From Isosphaeraceae bacterium (GTDB lineage: Bacteria; Planctomycetota; Planctomycetia; Isosphaerales; Isosphaeraceae): a stretch of 64,000 nt of DNA. Of the stretch, positions 26,114 through 36,433 are shown one piece after another. The stretch is from the NCBI GenBank assembly GCA_031291845.1, contig JARLIH010000366.1, positions 1 to 64,000 on the forward strand. The letters run 5' to 3'. How positions within the stretch are numbered: the stretch's first letter is position 1; each line of letters opens with the position of its first letter. The notes under the pieces were generated by a model. It was not told the DNA's origin and did no database searches. It was given only the letters and a program-made list of their open reading frames with translations. Both the position numbers and the translations under genes were made by a program.

Positions 26114-26202
26114 CGGCCTCTCCCAAGGAACCTGCATGTGGTTTGCACTCGTGTCCGGGTGAATCCGGGGGCATTCATCATAAGCCTCGGGGTCGCCGTT
26201 CT

Positions 26203-26224
26203 CCACGAAGTAAACGCTTCGTGG
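26203..26224. promoter_or_regulatory. Dyad in divergent interval, possible operator
   Basis: CCACGAAG and its complement CTTCGTGG are separated by six bases in the 255-base interval between the gamma-glutamyltransferase and giant membrane-protein starts. Perfect 8-bp arms at this position suggest a regulator site, but no promoter element could be tied to it. Confidence 0.35.
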
Positions 26225-26368
26225 CCCCGGCATTGGTCCTGTCCCGTTTTCGCGTTGCGAGAAAAACCTCGCATATGGCACGCCAGAGCCTCGTTTGCTC
26301 AGTCTCCCGTGGAGGAAGCGGCGGCGACGTCACCGTCCTTACCGCGCGTGCACCGAGGAGCGACCGCC

Positions 26369-29300
26369 GTGCCAGCCACCGGAAGCCTCAAACCGGACTT
26401 GCTGTTCTGCGAGCGCGAGGAGTTGGGGCATATCGCGTACTTTCTCACCGAATGGGACGCTCTGCGCGATCGGGGGCTCATCGGCGAGGACGTTCACGCG
26501 AGCATCGCCACGGAGTACGCGGGGCGTCGCGCATCGATCGAGCGGGGCGGGACTTTCCGCGCTGCGCTCGCGCGGGCGACGCAGTTTTCGGCGACACATC
26601 CGGCGGAGGCGCTGGACTGGGCCGATCAGGCAGCGCGGCTCGATCCGGAGCGTCCAGAGGCACCTGCGCTGGCGGTCGAGCTGCTCCGCCGGCTCGGTCG
26701 ACACGACGAGGCCCTGGCGCTGTGCGAGCACGCGGTGGAGCGGTTCGCGGCCCTGCAGGAACGGCTCGAGGACCTCCGTTGCGAACGCGCGAACCGGCCC
26801 GTCGAGGACCTGCTCGCTCGGGCACGACTTGCACTCAAAGCGCAACAGTATGCCGAAAATGTCACGCTGTGCGAGCAGGCCCTGGACCTGGCTCCGGGCA
26901 ACGCGCATGCCCTTGTGCTGCTCGCCTTCTCGCAGCGCCGGCTCGGCCACGAAAAGGAAGCGCTCGAAATCTACAGGCGGCTCCAGTATCGAGAACCGGA
27001 CAACTCGTCGTGGGGCCGATGGGTGGCCGAGCTCGAACGTCGCGTGGCCGCGACCAACGCGGACGCGGAGCTGAATGGCGAAGCGACGGAAGCCATGTTG
27101 CCACAAGAATCGCCATCTCCGCCGGTGCGCGAACTCGTTGAGAGTTGGGGAACTCCGGATCGTGCCTTGAGCTGGAAGGGCGTCACGGGGGAGTTCCTGC
27201 TCGACCACTGGCAGAAGCTGATCCTCGGTCTCGGGGTGTTGCTGATCGTCGTCAGCTCGAACGTCGGGGTGTACCAGCTCGTTGGCCCCAAACTTTGGCG
27301 TTCGGAGGGCAAGTGCCTGCTGGCTCTGGTCTATACCGTTCTTTGTGCGGGGTTCGGGATCGGCTTGTTGCGCTGGGGGGCCGAGCGCGCGGGACGCATG
27401 ATGCTGCTGGCCACGCTGATCGTCGTGCCTGCAAATTTCATGCTCGTGGGGCAGATCCGGTTGCTCCTGGAGCCCACGGCCTTTGGTCTTGCCGTTGCGC
27501 TGCTCGACGCGGCCGCGCTATTTGCTCTCATGCGGGTGGTGACCGCGACGCTGGGTCTCGGGCGTGGCGGGCTGTTCCTGGCGGTGGCCCTGTTCGCGCT
27601 GAGCGCTGTCAATGCGGTCACTGCGCGCGGCACCCCTTTTGTCTGGGGCTTCGCGGGGCTGCTCGTGCCCGCCTGGGGCTATGTCGCTGCGGTCTCCTGG
27701 CTCAATACGCGCTACCGGGCCGAGACTGCCGACCAGGAGCGCGAGTTTACGTATGTCGCCCTGATCCTGCTTTCGCTGGCGTTCTTGTCGGGCGCAATAC
27801 GAACGGGCGTTTATGTGCTGCGACCAGTCGCTCCTTGTCTCTTTGCGGTGCCGGTGATGTTGCTCGCGATGGCCTGCGTCCACACAGCGCATCACCTCGG
27901 GCGATTCGAGAAAGACGTTCGGCATCCGCGGCTCCTGCGGTTCGGAGGCACGCTGCTCGCGATCCTGGCGTTTGCCCTGGCGCTGTCGCGGCCGCCGGGC
28001 GCATCGGTCCTTCTGAGCGGCAACACGCTCGGAACGGCGGTGCTGGGTCTGGTGCTGTTCGCGACAATGCTCCGCGCGTATCGGCAGCCGGCATTTCTCT
28101 ACCTCGGATTCGCGTCGCTTTTTGTGGGCTACTTCGGAGCGTACGACTTTCTGGTCGAACTCCTGCGCGCCGTCGAGGAGGTGGTGTCGAACGCACTCGG
28201 ATACCGGCACAAGCTCCCCTTGCCGTTCAAGTCGCTCAACGGGCTCGTCTTCAATACCGTGCTCGCCGGCCTTTCGCTCGCGTTCGCAAACCGCTGGCGC
28301 GACCTGCGGCTGGCCCGGCATTGCCACTGGCTCGGCCTGCCGTTGTCGGTGGCGGCTTGCATTCTGTCCGGCTTCGAGCCGAAGGCCGGGGTGCTCTGCC
28401 TGTCCGGATACACGATTCTGTACACGTGTGCGGCGCCGCTGTTTTGTGAGCCCCGGCTCCTCTACCCGGCCTGTGCGGCGTTCATCGGGGCGTCGTTTTT
28501 CGGTACAGGGCTCGTCCCCGAGGCGACGACGGGGACGCTCGCGGCGGTCGTCGCGGGGTGTGGGTTGTTGTTCTCGGCGGTTCGTATCGTATTGGGCCTG
28601 TCGAATGCCAGTCCCCCCTACCGGCAGCCGTTGCTCCACGCCGCGGTCTCGGCCTCCGCGCTGGTAATGGTGCTGGGGATCGGCTCGGCCGGGACGCCGG
28701 CCTCGGTCCTGGCTTTCGCGCTAGTTGCCGTCCTGTGCGCGTCGCTGCACGTCCAGGAACCATACGCACCCATCGCCTACGTGGGAGCGCTCAGCGCGAA
28801 CCTTGCCTATGGATCGCTGGCCGTTTACGGAGCGAGCCGCTGGCAATGGTCGCTGATGCCCGGACAGCATGCGCTCGTGCTTTCCGCGGCAGCGCTGGGC
28901 CTCGCAGGCATGGGCCGGAGCCTGCGACGAGCCGGAGCAGTCTCTCTGCCACTCTGGCCGATCGCTCTGGCCGAGGTCATCATCGCCACCACGGCATGTC
29001 TGGCCGCTGCGTCTGTGTGTGTGCTGAGGCCGACACCCGCATTACTTGCGAATCTCAGTCTCGCGCTGGCTCTGGAGAGCGTTGCGCTCGTGATCGTCTC
29101 GGCGTGGGGCGTCCGTTCGAAAGCAGTGTCGTATTCGGCGATCGCGATGGGTTCTGCGGCTTACGTGGCCGTGGCGCTGGCGGCACTGATCCAGCTTCAG
29201 GTCAGCCCGCTGGGAGGATGGGCGGCCATCGCCATGGCTCTCCTTGGCCTCTCTCTCTATGCGGCGAGCCGATGCTTGCCCGGCGGTGGAGGATCGATCC

Positions 29301-32300
29301 TTTACGGCGCACCGCTCCGGCGCGCATCCCTCGTCGCGGTTGGGGCGACGTGGTTAATCGCGATTCCGGTTTGGAACCAGTTTGCGCTCGTCGGGGTCGC
29401 ACTGAGCCTGGCTTTCCTGACGCTCGTCGCGGCCACGCGCGAATGCCGCTCGCCCGTGCTCGCGCACTGCGCGCTGCTCACTCTTTCGCTGGCCTGGCTC
29501 TGTCTGCTCGAGGTCATGACGGGCGATGCCACGGCGCCGCCGACGGCCTACGCACTTTGGCTCGTCGTCCTGTCGCTGCTTCTCCTCGTAGTCACCGAAG
29601 GCGCCGGTCGTCACGTGCGCAAGGTCCCGAGCCCGGACCACGAATTCGCGGGGAGTGTTGCAGTGCGCCGGCTGTTATTTGTCCAGTCCATGCCGGCGTT
29701 CGCGTTGGCGATCCTCACGGTTTCGGTGAGCCTCGTCGCGTGGGACGGGATGCCCTCGGCGGCCGGCGCCGCCGTACTGGGGCTCGCGTCGTTGGCCGTT
29801 CTGTGGGAGACACGAACGCTGCGCGAGCGTGTGCTCGTCTACGCCGGTCTCGGTCTCGCGGTCGCGTCGGCACTGGTGCTCTGCGGGTGGCAGACGGCCG
29901 AGGTTGAACGCGGGATTGGGCTTGGATGGCTTGCCACGAGCGCAGCGGTTTGCTCCGTGGTGTTGCTAGCTACGCAGCGGTTCTGCCGACGATCGAACCG
30001 CGGCGAACTTTACGTTGTGCCCTGCGTGAACTGCGCGGCCGTGCTTGCGGCGGCGGTCTTCGCCTTGGCCCTGGGCGCCCGTGGCCTCTCGCGGGCCGCG
30101 TTTCCGGTCGCTTCGGCCGGGCTGCTCGTCAATGTTTTCGTTTGCGTCTGGCTGGCGATCCTGGGCCGCGTATCTGCGTGGACGTTCGCCGCGGCCGTTT
30201 CGTTCGTAACGGCAACGTATATAAGCCTACTCAGTGTTGGCCGGCCGGACCCAAAGCTCGTTTACGTCCTCGGACTGGCCGCCGTGGTCCAGGCGATCGG
30301 CTTCTGGTCGATCGGCTGGGCCTGTCGCCGGCGCCTGAGCGCGGTATGGGCGCGGGTTTTCGTCTCGCCGCTCCTGGACGTCGCCCTCGCCTTGACGCTG
30401 CTGGCGATCCCTCCCGCGTATAATTCGCCGGTCGCGATGGTGCTGGTCGCCGTTGCTTTCCTGCTCTCAGCGAAGAGTTTCCCCCATGCCGATTGGCTGT
30501 ACACGGTCCTGGGGGCTCTCGGATGTGCGATCTACTTCGGATGGATGCGAGGACTTGGGTCGTCACAACAAATCATGGTGGTTGTTGGAGCCGCCTATGC
30601 CGTGTGGTGTCTTGGTGTCTTGCTTCGACGTTACCGAAGCCAGGTCTATGCACTTCTGGGCGCGAGCGCTGAGCTCGGGGAGTTCCCGTGCTTTCACGCG
30701 GCCGTTGCGCTCGGTTTCCTCGCGGGGGCATTGCGCGTCCCCCTGAGCATGACGCGCGGCAGCGCATGGGGTGAGCAGGCGTCGTTGGCGTTTGCGCTGG
30801 GGTTGCTGTGCCTACTGATGCTCGCGGCCTATCCTTGTCGGGCCTGGGTTCATGGATCGATCGGTCTTTGCACCGTCGGCCTCGCGATGCTCGCCGCGCC
30901 TCACATCGTGCATCCTGTCTTTTGGCTTTTGACCGCGATTTCGGTAGCGAACGTCTTCTTCGTTACGAGTCGCGCGGTAGGACGTGTCGAGCCGCGACTG
31001 CGGGAGCGATCGCAGATCGCCAGGAACGGCTACTATGAGGTTCTGCAGCACTGGTCGGCTGGCCTGTTCGCGGTTTCGGCCACGCTGGTGGGTGCTTTCG
31101 TGATCGCGACGACTGCCGCCGCGACAAGCGGCTACCCCGTCGTGCTCCGCGCAGACGGCGCGGCATGGTGGGCCGTATTGCTGACGGAGTTTCTTGCGCT
31201 CTTCTACTTGATCGTCGTCGGCCCGTGGCGCGGTGGGCTCCCGGACCTGGTTGGCCGGTGGCTCGGCTTGGTCCTGATCGTTTGGTGGCTCGGGGCGCCG
31301 GCCTCGCCGGTGGCGGCAGTATCGGCGATCGACTACCGCGCCTATCTTCCGTTCGCCACGGCGACCACTGCCTTTCTCGTGATGCGGATAAGCCTTCGGC
31401 CATACGTCGAGGCGCGTTGCGACCTGGAGGAAGTCACGGGCTCGATGCGAGCCCCCGAGGCCCGTCTCGCCGGTCATTACTTGGAGTGTGTCGCAGTCGG
31501 TCTCGCGCTCGTGGCTTTGGGCCTTACCCGGTGCGAGGTCCGCGTCGCGACCGTCGGCGCACTGGCCATCGGCAGTCTGACGTTCGGTCTCCAATCGGCC
31601 GCTCGGCGCCGGGCCGCGCCGGCGTACGCGGCGGCAGGGCATTGCGTCGGGGCGTGCGCGTGTGCAGCGCTTGTGGTCGCGGAATCCCTCGGGATCGACT
31701 CGCCGGCCGTGCGGTTCACCGCGGTGGCGCTCGGGGGTACGGTCGCCGCTTATTGGCTCGGCGCGGTGGCAGCCGGCCTCAGACGCTCCGAAACGCGTTT
31801 GGCGATCGCGCTCGAACAATCCGCGCTCTTGAGTGCGGCCTTGCCATTGTTCGCCGTGATCGCCGCGCGCACGGCCGGTGCCCCTTGCGGTGAAGAGAGC
31901 GCCTTGCTCGGCGTCGGGATCCTGATGGCCCTTTCTGTCTTCGCGCTTGCTTTGTCCGCACGTTGGCGAGCCGAGTGGCTGGTCTACGCGGCGCAGGGGC
32001 TCATGCTCGCGGCGTATTGCGCGTACCGAACGGCCTTTGGGCTGACCCCCTCAACCGACGCGGCGGTACTCACGCTCTTCGGGTACCTCGACCTCGCCGC
32101 CGCCGAGGTCATGCAGCGTTTGCGGCTGAACCTCTACGCGCGACCGACGCTCTACTTCGCGCTCGTCATGCCGCTCGTTCCGCTCGGGACCGCGCTCGCC
32201 GACGGCCGGCTCGACGATCTCAACCTCCTGTTCGTCTTCACGGCCGCGACGTTCTACGGGGTCGCCTGCTACCGGATGCAATGGAAGACCCTCGGCTACG

Positions 32301-32803
32301 CGGCGGCCGTCCTGTACAACGTGTTTCTCTGGATCTTCTGGGCACGCGCGGGATACAGGCTGGCCGACCAGGCGCCGTTCTTCCTCGTTCCAGTGGGCTT
32401 CTCGGCAATCCTGTTCGCCGAGGTGAACCGCGGCGAGCTGGGTCGGGCCACGGTCAACGCGATCAGAGGGAGCGGCCTGGTCGCGATTTACCTATCGCTG
32501 GCCGTTCCGATCTGGCAGTTCGCGAGCTTCGGCGCGTGGCTTACGCTGCTCCTGGTGTCGCTGGCCGCTGTGTTCGCGGGGATCGGGCTGCGGGTCCAGT
32601 CGTTCCTCTGGTTGGGGTTGGTCTGTTTCGTGCTCGACGTGCTCTACGAGATCGGCCGCCTGGGGGCGGAGCATGCCCTCGCCCGCTGGGCCATCATGCT
32701 CGCGCTCGGTATCTTGCTCATCCTCTTTGTTGCGCTCAATGAGAAGAAGCGATTGGTTTTGGCGATGCGAGAGATGTACGCACATGTTCGGCAGTGGGAG
32801 TAG
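26369..32803 (+). CDS. Giant multi-spanning membrane protein with N-terminal TPR-like region
   Basis: A 2,144-residue protein. Residues 1 to about 275 are soluble: an opening block (LLFCEREELGHIAYFLTEWDALRDRGLI), then tandem helical pairs of TPR type (SATHPAEALDWADQAARLDP, LARARLALKAQQYAENVTL). From about 280 to the C-terminus the sequence is one hydrophobic helix after another, dozens in all, ending KKRLVLAMREMYAHVRQWE. I do not recognise the family; large DUF2157/DUF2339-like membrane proteins are the nearest idea. The start used is GTG 26369 after GAGGAG. A much longer open frame upstream runs antisense to the gamma-glutamyltransferase gene and is not real. The last 68 bases overlap the convergent acyltransferase remnant. 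No frameshift or stop was seen across 6.4 kb, so it is under selection. Confidence 0.85.
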   Translation: MPATGSLKPDLLFCEREELGHIAYFLTEWDALRDRGLIGEDVHASIATEYAGRRASIERGGTFRAALARATQFSATHPAEALDWADQAARLDPERPEAPALAVELLRRLGRHDEALALCEHAVERFAALQERLEDLRCERANRPVEDLLARARLALKAQQYAENVTLCEQALDLAPGNAHALVLLAFSQRRLGHEKEALEIYRRLQYREPDNSSWGRWVAELERRVAATNADAELNGEATEAMLPQESPSPPVRELVESWGTPDRALSWKGVTGEFLLDHWQKLILGLGVLLIVVSSNVGVYQLVGPKLWRSEGKCLLALVYTVLCAGFGIGLLRWGAERAGRMMLLATLIVVPANFMLVGQIRLLLEPTAFGLAVALLDAAALFALMRVVTATLGLGRGGLFLAVALFALSAVNAVTARGTPFVWGFAGLLVPAWGYVAAVSWLNTRYRAETADQEREFTYVALILLSLAFLSGAIRTGVYVLRPVAPCLFAVPVMLLAMACVHTAHHLGRFEKDVRHPRLLRFGGTLLAILAFALALSRPPGASVLLSGNTLGTAVLGLVLFATMLRAYRQPAFLYLGFASLFVGYFGAYDFLVELLRAVEEVVSNALGYRHKLPLPFKSLNGLVFNTVLAGLSLAFANRWRDLRLARHCHWLGLPLSVAACILSGFEPKAGVLCLSGYTILYTCAAPLFCEPRLLYPACAAFIGASFFGTGLVPEATTGTLAAVVAGCGLLFSAVRIVLGLSNASPPYRQPLLHAAVSASALVMVLGIGSAGTPASVLAFALVAVLCASLHVQEPYAPIAYVGALSANLAYGSLAVYGASRWQWSLMPGQHALVLSAAALGLAGMGRSLRRAGAVSLPLWPIALAEVIIATTACLAAASVCVLRPTPALLANLSLALALESVALVIVSAWGVRSKAVSYSAIAMGSAAYVAVALAALIQLQVSPLGGWAAIAMALLGLSLYAASRCLPGGGGSILYGAPLRRASLVAVGATWLIAIPVWNQFALVGVALSLAFLTLVAATRECRSPVLAHCALLTLSLAWLCLLEVMTGDATAPPTAYALWLVVLSLLLLVVTEGAGRHVRKVPSPDHEFAGSVAVRRLLFVQSMPAFALAILTVSVSLVAWDGMPSAAGAAVLGLASLAVLWETRTLRERVLVYAGLGLAVASALVLCGWQTAEVERGIGLGWLATSAAVCSVVLLATQRFCRRSNRGELYVVPCVNCAAVLAAAVFALALGARGLSRAAFPVASAGLLVNVFVCVWLAILGRVSAWTFAAAVSFVTATYISLLSVGRPDPKLVYVLGLAAVVQAIGFWSIGWACRRRLSAVWARVFVSPLLDVALALTLLAIPPAYNSPVAMVLVAVAFLLSAKSFPHADWLYTVLGALGCAIYFGWMRGLGSSQQIMVVVGAAYAVWCLGVLLRRYRSQVYALLGASAELGEFPCFHAAVALGFLAGALRVPLSMTRGSAWGEQASLAFALGLLCLLMLAAYPCRAWVHGSIGLCTVGLAMLAAPHIVHPVFWLLTAISVANVFFVTSRAVGRVEPRLRERSQIARNGYYEVLQHWSAGLFAVSATLVGAFVIATTAAATSGYPVVLRADGAAWWAVLLTEFLALFYLIVVGPWRGGLPDLVGRWLGLVLIVWWLGAPASPVAAVSAIDYRAYLPFATATTAFLVMRISLRPYVEARCDLEEVTGSMRAPEARLAGHYLECVAVGLALVALGLTRCEVRVATVGALAIGSLTFGLQSAARRRAAPAYAAAGHCVGACACAALVVAESLGIDSPAVRFTAVALGGTVAAYWLGAVAAGLRRSETRLAIALEQSALLSAALPLFAVIAARTAGAPCGEESALLGVGILMALSVFALALSARWRAEWLVYAAQGLMLAAYCAYRTAFGLTPSTDAAVLTLFGYLDLAAAEVMQRLRLNLYARPTLYFALVMPLVPLGTALADGRLDDLNLLFVFTAATFYGVACYRMQWKTLGYAAAVLYNVFLWIFWARAGYRLADQAPFFLVPVGFSAILFAEVNRGELGRATVNAIRGSGLVAIYLSLAVPIWQFASFGAWLTLLLVSLAAVFAGIGLRVQSFLWLGLVCFVLDVLYEIGRLGAEHALARWAIMLALGILLILFVALNEKKRLVLAMREMYAHVRQWE

Positions 32804-33950
32804 AATTTGTCTCCGGCCGGACACCGGCGGAGCCGTAGTCGTAGCGCTCCTTCCACTTCAAGATCGGCCGCTCAATGAACTTCCAAGAAAGGGCCGCCAG
32901 GCGAAACGAGAACGCAATAGCGGCCGCCTTCGAGAGCAGGCTGTGCCGGTAGCCAAGGGCGTGGGCGAGCTCTGCTGTGGCCATGAGTATGACGAAATGA
33001 TAGAGATAAATTCCATAGCTGATACGACCCAGATACACGAGCGGACGCGAGACCAGGACGCGCAGCAACGGGCTGCCGGCGTGGAGCACGATCAGGCCGA
33101 TGAGGCCGAACCAGAATCCGTTGATGGCGAATAACGTGAGGGCGGGCCAGGGCGGTGGGTTTGACGGAAGGTTAAGCCCGACGCTGCACGAGAGGCCCAG
33201 CACCACGACGAACCCTGCCAGCATCGCCCCACCGAAGAGCGATTGAAGGGCCCGCGAGTTTCTCGCGTCGGTCGTGAGCCGGCCGCACAGAACAGCGAGG
33301 ATCCCGCCCATCGCAAGGGCATCGCAGCACGAACCGAGGATGTTCCAGTTCCAGCCCCCCGCGCGTCCGACAACCGCGATTCAAATGCACGCGAACGCGA
33401 GCGGAATCACGCGCCGGCGTCCCAGGGCGATCAGCGCGAGCGGCCAGATCAGGTAGAACTGTTCTTCGATTGCCAGGGTCCACGTGTGGCAGAGGTAGGG
33501 GCAATACTCCGGCATGTCCTTGAACGCGCGCAGGGCAATGAATTGCGTACAGGTTAACGTGTACGGCAAGCCGGCCCACCGGATTCGCCTGGGGATCAAC
33601 AATCGTACGCCGGCGACGGCCAGGACGGCGAGATAATAAATCGGCAAGATCCGGAGACCGCGGCGGACGTAAAACGCCTTGAGGAAGCCGGGAGCGCCGC
33701 CGTGCTTGATGATGATCGAGGTAATCAAGAAGCCGGAGAGCACAAAGAACAGGTCGACGGCCGCCCAGCCCCCGGGCAAACGTTGGGGACTCCCGTGGAA
33801 AATCACGATGGCGACCACCGCCAGGCCTCTCACGCCGTCGAGTTCGGGGATTCGCTCCACGCCGTCCGCGGAGAACGTTTTGGCCGCGCTATCGGCCCGC
33901 AGCCATCGGCGACCAACCTGGTCTCGTTTCGGGTCCATTTTCGCATCCAT
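32736..33950 (-). pseudogene. Acyltransferase 3 family protein interrupted by one in-frame TGA
   Basis: Two open segments in the same frame, 33950-33384 and 33380-32736, are separated only by TGA at 33383-33381. Joined, they give about 400 residues, the normal size of membrane O-acyltransferases of the acyltransferase-3/OafA type. The first segment has the family start RIPELDGVRGLAVVAIVIFHG, the DLFFVLSGFLIT block and HTWTLAIEEQFYLIWP; the second has the C-terminal LGRISYGIYLYHF and FIERPIL. The lost residue would be tryptophan or arginine by a single base change. Whether this is a true nonsense mutation or a sequencing error cannot be decided here. It sits at the end of the surface-gene run and its 3' end overlaps the giant gene. 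Confidence 0.82.
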
Positions 33951-34009
33951 GCGCAATCTTCCACCCACTCGTCTCGAGAATGGCACCCGGTCGCCGGGCG
34001 GCGCGTCCC

Positions 34010-34831
34010 TTAGAGCCGTGAAACGACGAGCAGGACCGCGCAGAGGCCCAAGATCGCCACGGCGATGACGATCAGAACATCCACGTCGTTGTCGGTCATC
34101 GCGGTCCGGCTACGGTTGTCCCTGCTGGCGGCCTTGTCACTTCGGCAGCGAACCAAGGGCCGCGACCGACGACCGCTCCACGGGCTTCCGGCAGGGGTCT
34201 CGACCGGCGCAAGCTTGCAGGCGAGGAACGCCACGGCCAGGAGCAATCCCCCTGCCGTCCCCGTCGTGATGACGGACGAGGCGATGGTTCGATCGGCGGC
34301 CTTTTGATAGGCCGACGAACGTTCGGCCAGGACGCACTCTTCTTCTCGCTCCATCCGACCAAACAACTCGCGGGCAGTTTCCGTGAGGTTGGTTTTTCGG
34401 CGAAGGAGGTCCGCTTCCGCCTCCGTCGTGCGACCGTGCTGCTCGAACCGCCAGAGCGCGCACTTCAGTTCCCCAACTCTTCCTACGACGAGCGCGCGGA
34501 GTCGATTTACACTTTCTTGTTGCCGCGGATTCTCCCGAGTCAACGCGGCAATTCGATCGAACTTGGGGTGAAGCGCGGCGACCGATTCGCGATATCGCTC
34601 CAAGTGCTCTCTGTCGCGCGTCAGCAAGTAGCTGCCTTGACCGATTTCCGCATCCTGAAGCGTCGAAATCGTGTCGCGCAGCTCGGCAATGACAACGTGG
34701 GAGCGCGCGACTCGGTCCACTCCCGTGCGCAACGCGTGTACGTCGCGGTAGGTGAGGACTGCATTCGCCGTAAGGACGGCGAGGGCCAGCGCGAAGGCGG
34801 ATTTAGCGATTCTGGGTAGAGCTCGATTCAT
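34010..34831 (-). CDS. CHASE3-domain membrane protein
   Basis: A 273-residue protein with an N-terminal membrane helix (SAFALALAVLTANAVLTY), an extracytoplasmic helical CHASE3-like sensor (about residues 38-180; TISTLQDAEIGQGSYLLTRDREHLERYRE is the diagnostic stretch), a second helix (SVITTGTAGGLLLAVAFLACKLA) and, after a charged linker, a third helix at the extreme C-terminus. CHASE3 domains normally precede histidine kinases or cyclases; here no output domain follows, so the protein is a stand-alone sensor or adaptor. The ATG at 34831 opens the first helix. It lies between the acyltransferase remnant and the SGNH hydrolase gene on the same strand. Confidence 0.85.
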   Translation of the reverse strand: MNRALPRIAKSAFALALAVLTANAVLTYRDVHALRTGVDRVARSHVVIAELRDTISTLQDAEIGQGSYLLTRDREHLERYRESVAALHPKFDRIAALTRENPRQQESVNRLRALVVGRVGELKCALWRFEQHGRTTEAEADLLRRKTNLTETARELFGRMEREEECVLAERSSAYQKAADRTIASSVITTGTAGGLLLAVAFLACKLAPVETPAGSPWSGRRSRPLVRCRSDKAASRDNRSRTAMTDNDVDVLIVIAVAILGLCAVLLVVSRL

Positions 34832-34983
34832 GGATGGACTCTACTCAGTATCGAGCGTCAAATTCGGTGGCTCCGTCCCTCCGTCATTCCCGTAAACTTG
34901 GTGTCCAACAGGTCTAACACGATCGAACACCGTTTCTTGCGCATGAAACGACTTCTTATTGGCACGCCCCGCGGTGCGCGCGG

Positions 34984-36348
34984 TCAGAAGCGGATGTGCC
35001 CCTTGAGCCGCTCGCTTTCGAGCAAAGGGGCCAGCCTGCGTCCCACCGCCTTTCCCCAGAGGGCGGTGCCGGCCGCGGACATGTGATTGTCGTGGAGCCG
35101 GCCGTTGAACAGAGGGCTCGTTTTGGCCGGCGCACCGTGCCGTAGGTGCTCCAGGTCGAGGCGAGCCTGCTCGTCCGCGAAATCGTCGAAGGGGTTGCAG
35201 TACCAGAGGCTCTCGATCGGCAGGATGTCGCAGACTTTGCCAGGGTAGTTCCCCTCGCGGCGGGCCCTGGTGATCGGTTCCTCGTGCGGTACCGGCGCGG
35301 CGATCACGGCGATGCCGCGGGCCCGGCAGTACTCGAAGATCTTGCCGACCCAGAACTTTCCTTCTTCGAGGTCGAACGAGTTGGGGTTGGGCTTGAACAC
35401 CGATCCGAAGTCGTTCGCACAGAAGCTGAATACGACGAATTGCGGCCGAAATCGGTCGCCGTACTCGAGCAACGCATGGAAGAACTGCTCGGGAGAATAG
35501 CCGAGATGGCCCGTGTTGAGCATCGAGACGCGCGTGTTCAGCCGGGACTCGAGCTCGCGTCGAAGGCACTCAGGGGGCGTCTCGTCGTCGCTCACGAGAA
35601 GGCCCTGCATGTTCGAGTCGCCGAGGATCAGGCCGCGTAGCGGCGCACTCAGGTCGGGCTCAGGGCCGCGGCAGCCCCAGGAGTTCGTCGTCTGTGTCGA
35701 CCCCTGCACGGCGTAGGCCCCCGTGCCTTCGAGCAACGATCGGAGTTCGGCGGTGTCCGGCACCAGAAAGAACCCGATCACGTCCCACGACAACGCGACG
35801 TCCTTCAGCCAGATCGAGCGAGTGTGCGGTCGCATCCGGTAAGAGCGCCCGTCATCGTCGGGCGCGAAGACGCGGGACGGCAGCACGAACGTCTGGTTGT
35901 AGTTGCCCCAGCGAAGCACCGCGTCTTGTGGCGACAGGCCCGCGTAGTCGAGCAATCGCCGGGTCTGGGGCGTCACTTGCGCATAGGCCTGCTGGTATGT
36001 CCGTCGGGTTCTCTCGATACCGTAACTGCGCCTGACGCGCCAGTCGGTGTCGATCGCCCAGCGGTCGGCGGGTAGGCCAACCGCGCGCACCAGCGTCGAC
36101 CGTGCCTGGAGGAAGAAGCGCTGGGCGTTGTACCGTCCCACCGGTGACGCCACCACCGCAGTGAATACGGCGAGGAGGGTGAACCCGGCGATGGATTGTT
36201 TGAAGAAGCGCTCCAGAACCAGGGAACGCTCCAGGAACGGGAGACGCTGCTGCCGAGGCGAAGGCTCCTGCCGGCCCGGCACCCACCGCGGACGATTGCG
36301 GCTGTTGGAGCCTGGGTGCAGACGGTGCGCACGACGGAAAACGATCAT
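34984..36348 (-). CDS. SGNH-hydrolase-like membrane-anchored protein
   Basis: A 454-residue protein with an N-terminal basic region and one membrane helix (about residues 52-70, SIAGFTLLAVFTAVVASPV), then an extracytoplasmic domain. LILGDSNMQG is the GDS(L) nucleophile block, VVFSFCANDFGS contains the conserved N-D of block III, and LHDNHMSAAGTALWG provides the catalytic Asp-x-x-His in the form DNHMSAAG. Such proteins deacetylate or esterify cell-surface polysaccharides. The ATG at 36348 follows GGGGAG (8 bases). It lies 85 bases downstream of the membrane sulfatase and near an acyltransferase remnant, which supports a role in decorating a surface glycan. Confidence 0.85.
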   Translation of the reverse strand: MIVFRRAHRLHPGSNSRNRPRWVPGRQEPSPRQQRLPFLERSLVLERFFKQSIAGFTLLAVFTAVVASPVGRYNAQRFFLQARSTLVRAVGLPADRWAIDTDWRVRRSYGIERTRRTYQQAYAQVTPQTRRLLDYAGLSPQDAVLRWGNYNQTFVLPSRVFAPDDDGRSYRMRPHTRSIWLKDVALSWDVIGFFLVPDTAELRSLLEGTGAYAVQGSTQTTNSWGCRGPEPDLSAPLRGLILGDSNMQGLLVSDDETPPECLRRELESRLNTRVSMLNTGHLGYSPEQFFHALLEYGDRFRPQFVVFSFCANDFGSVFKPNPNSFDLEEGKFWVGKIFEYCRARGIAVIAAPVPHEEPITRARREGNYPGKVCDILPIESLWYCNPFDDFADEQARLDLEHLRHGAPAKTSPLFNGRLHDNHMSAAGTALWGKAVGRRLAPLLESERLKGHIRF

Positions 36349-36433
36349 CGCACTTTCTCCCCGGGAGCCGCCCGGGCGACATCATGGTCGCTGCCCGTCT
36401 CGTGATTGAGCATCATTGGTAACGTTTCCTCAA

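Noticed and set aside
25280-26368. Upstream extension of the giant membrane-protein frame
   Set aside because: It runs antisense to the gamma-glutamyltransferase gene, has an antisense-like composition, and a GTG with GAGGAG at 26369 starts the real protein.
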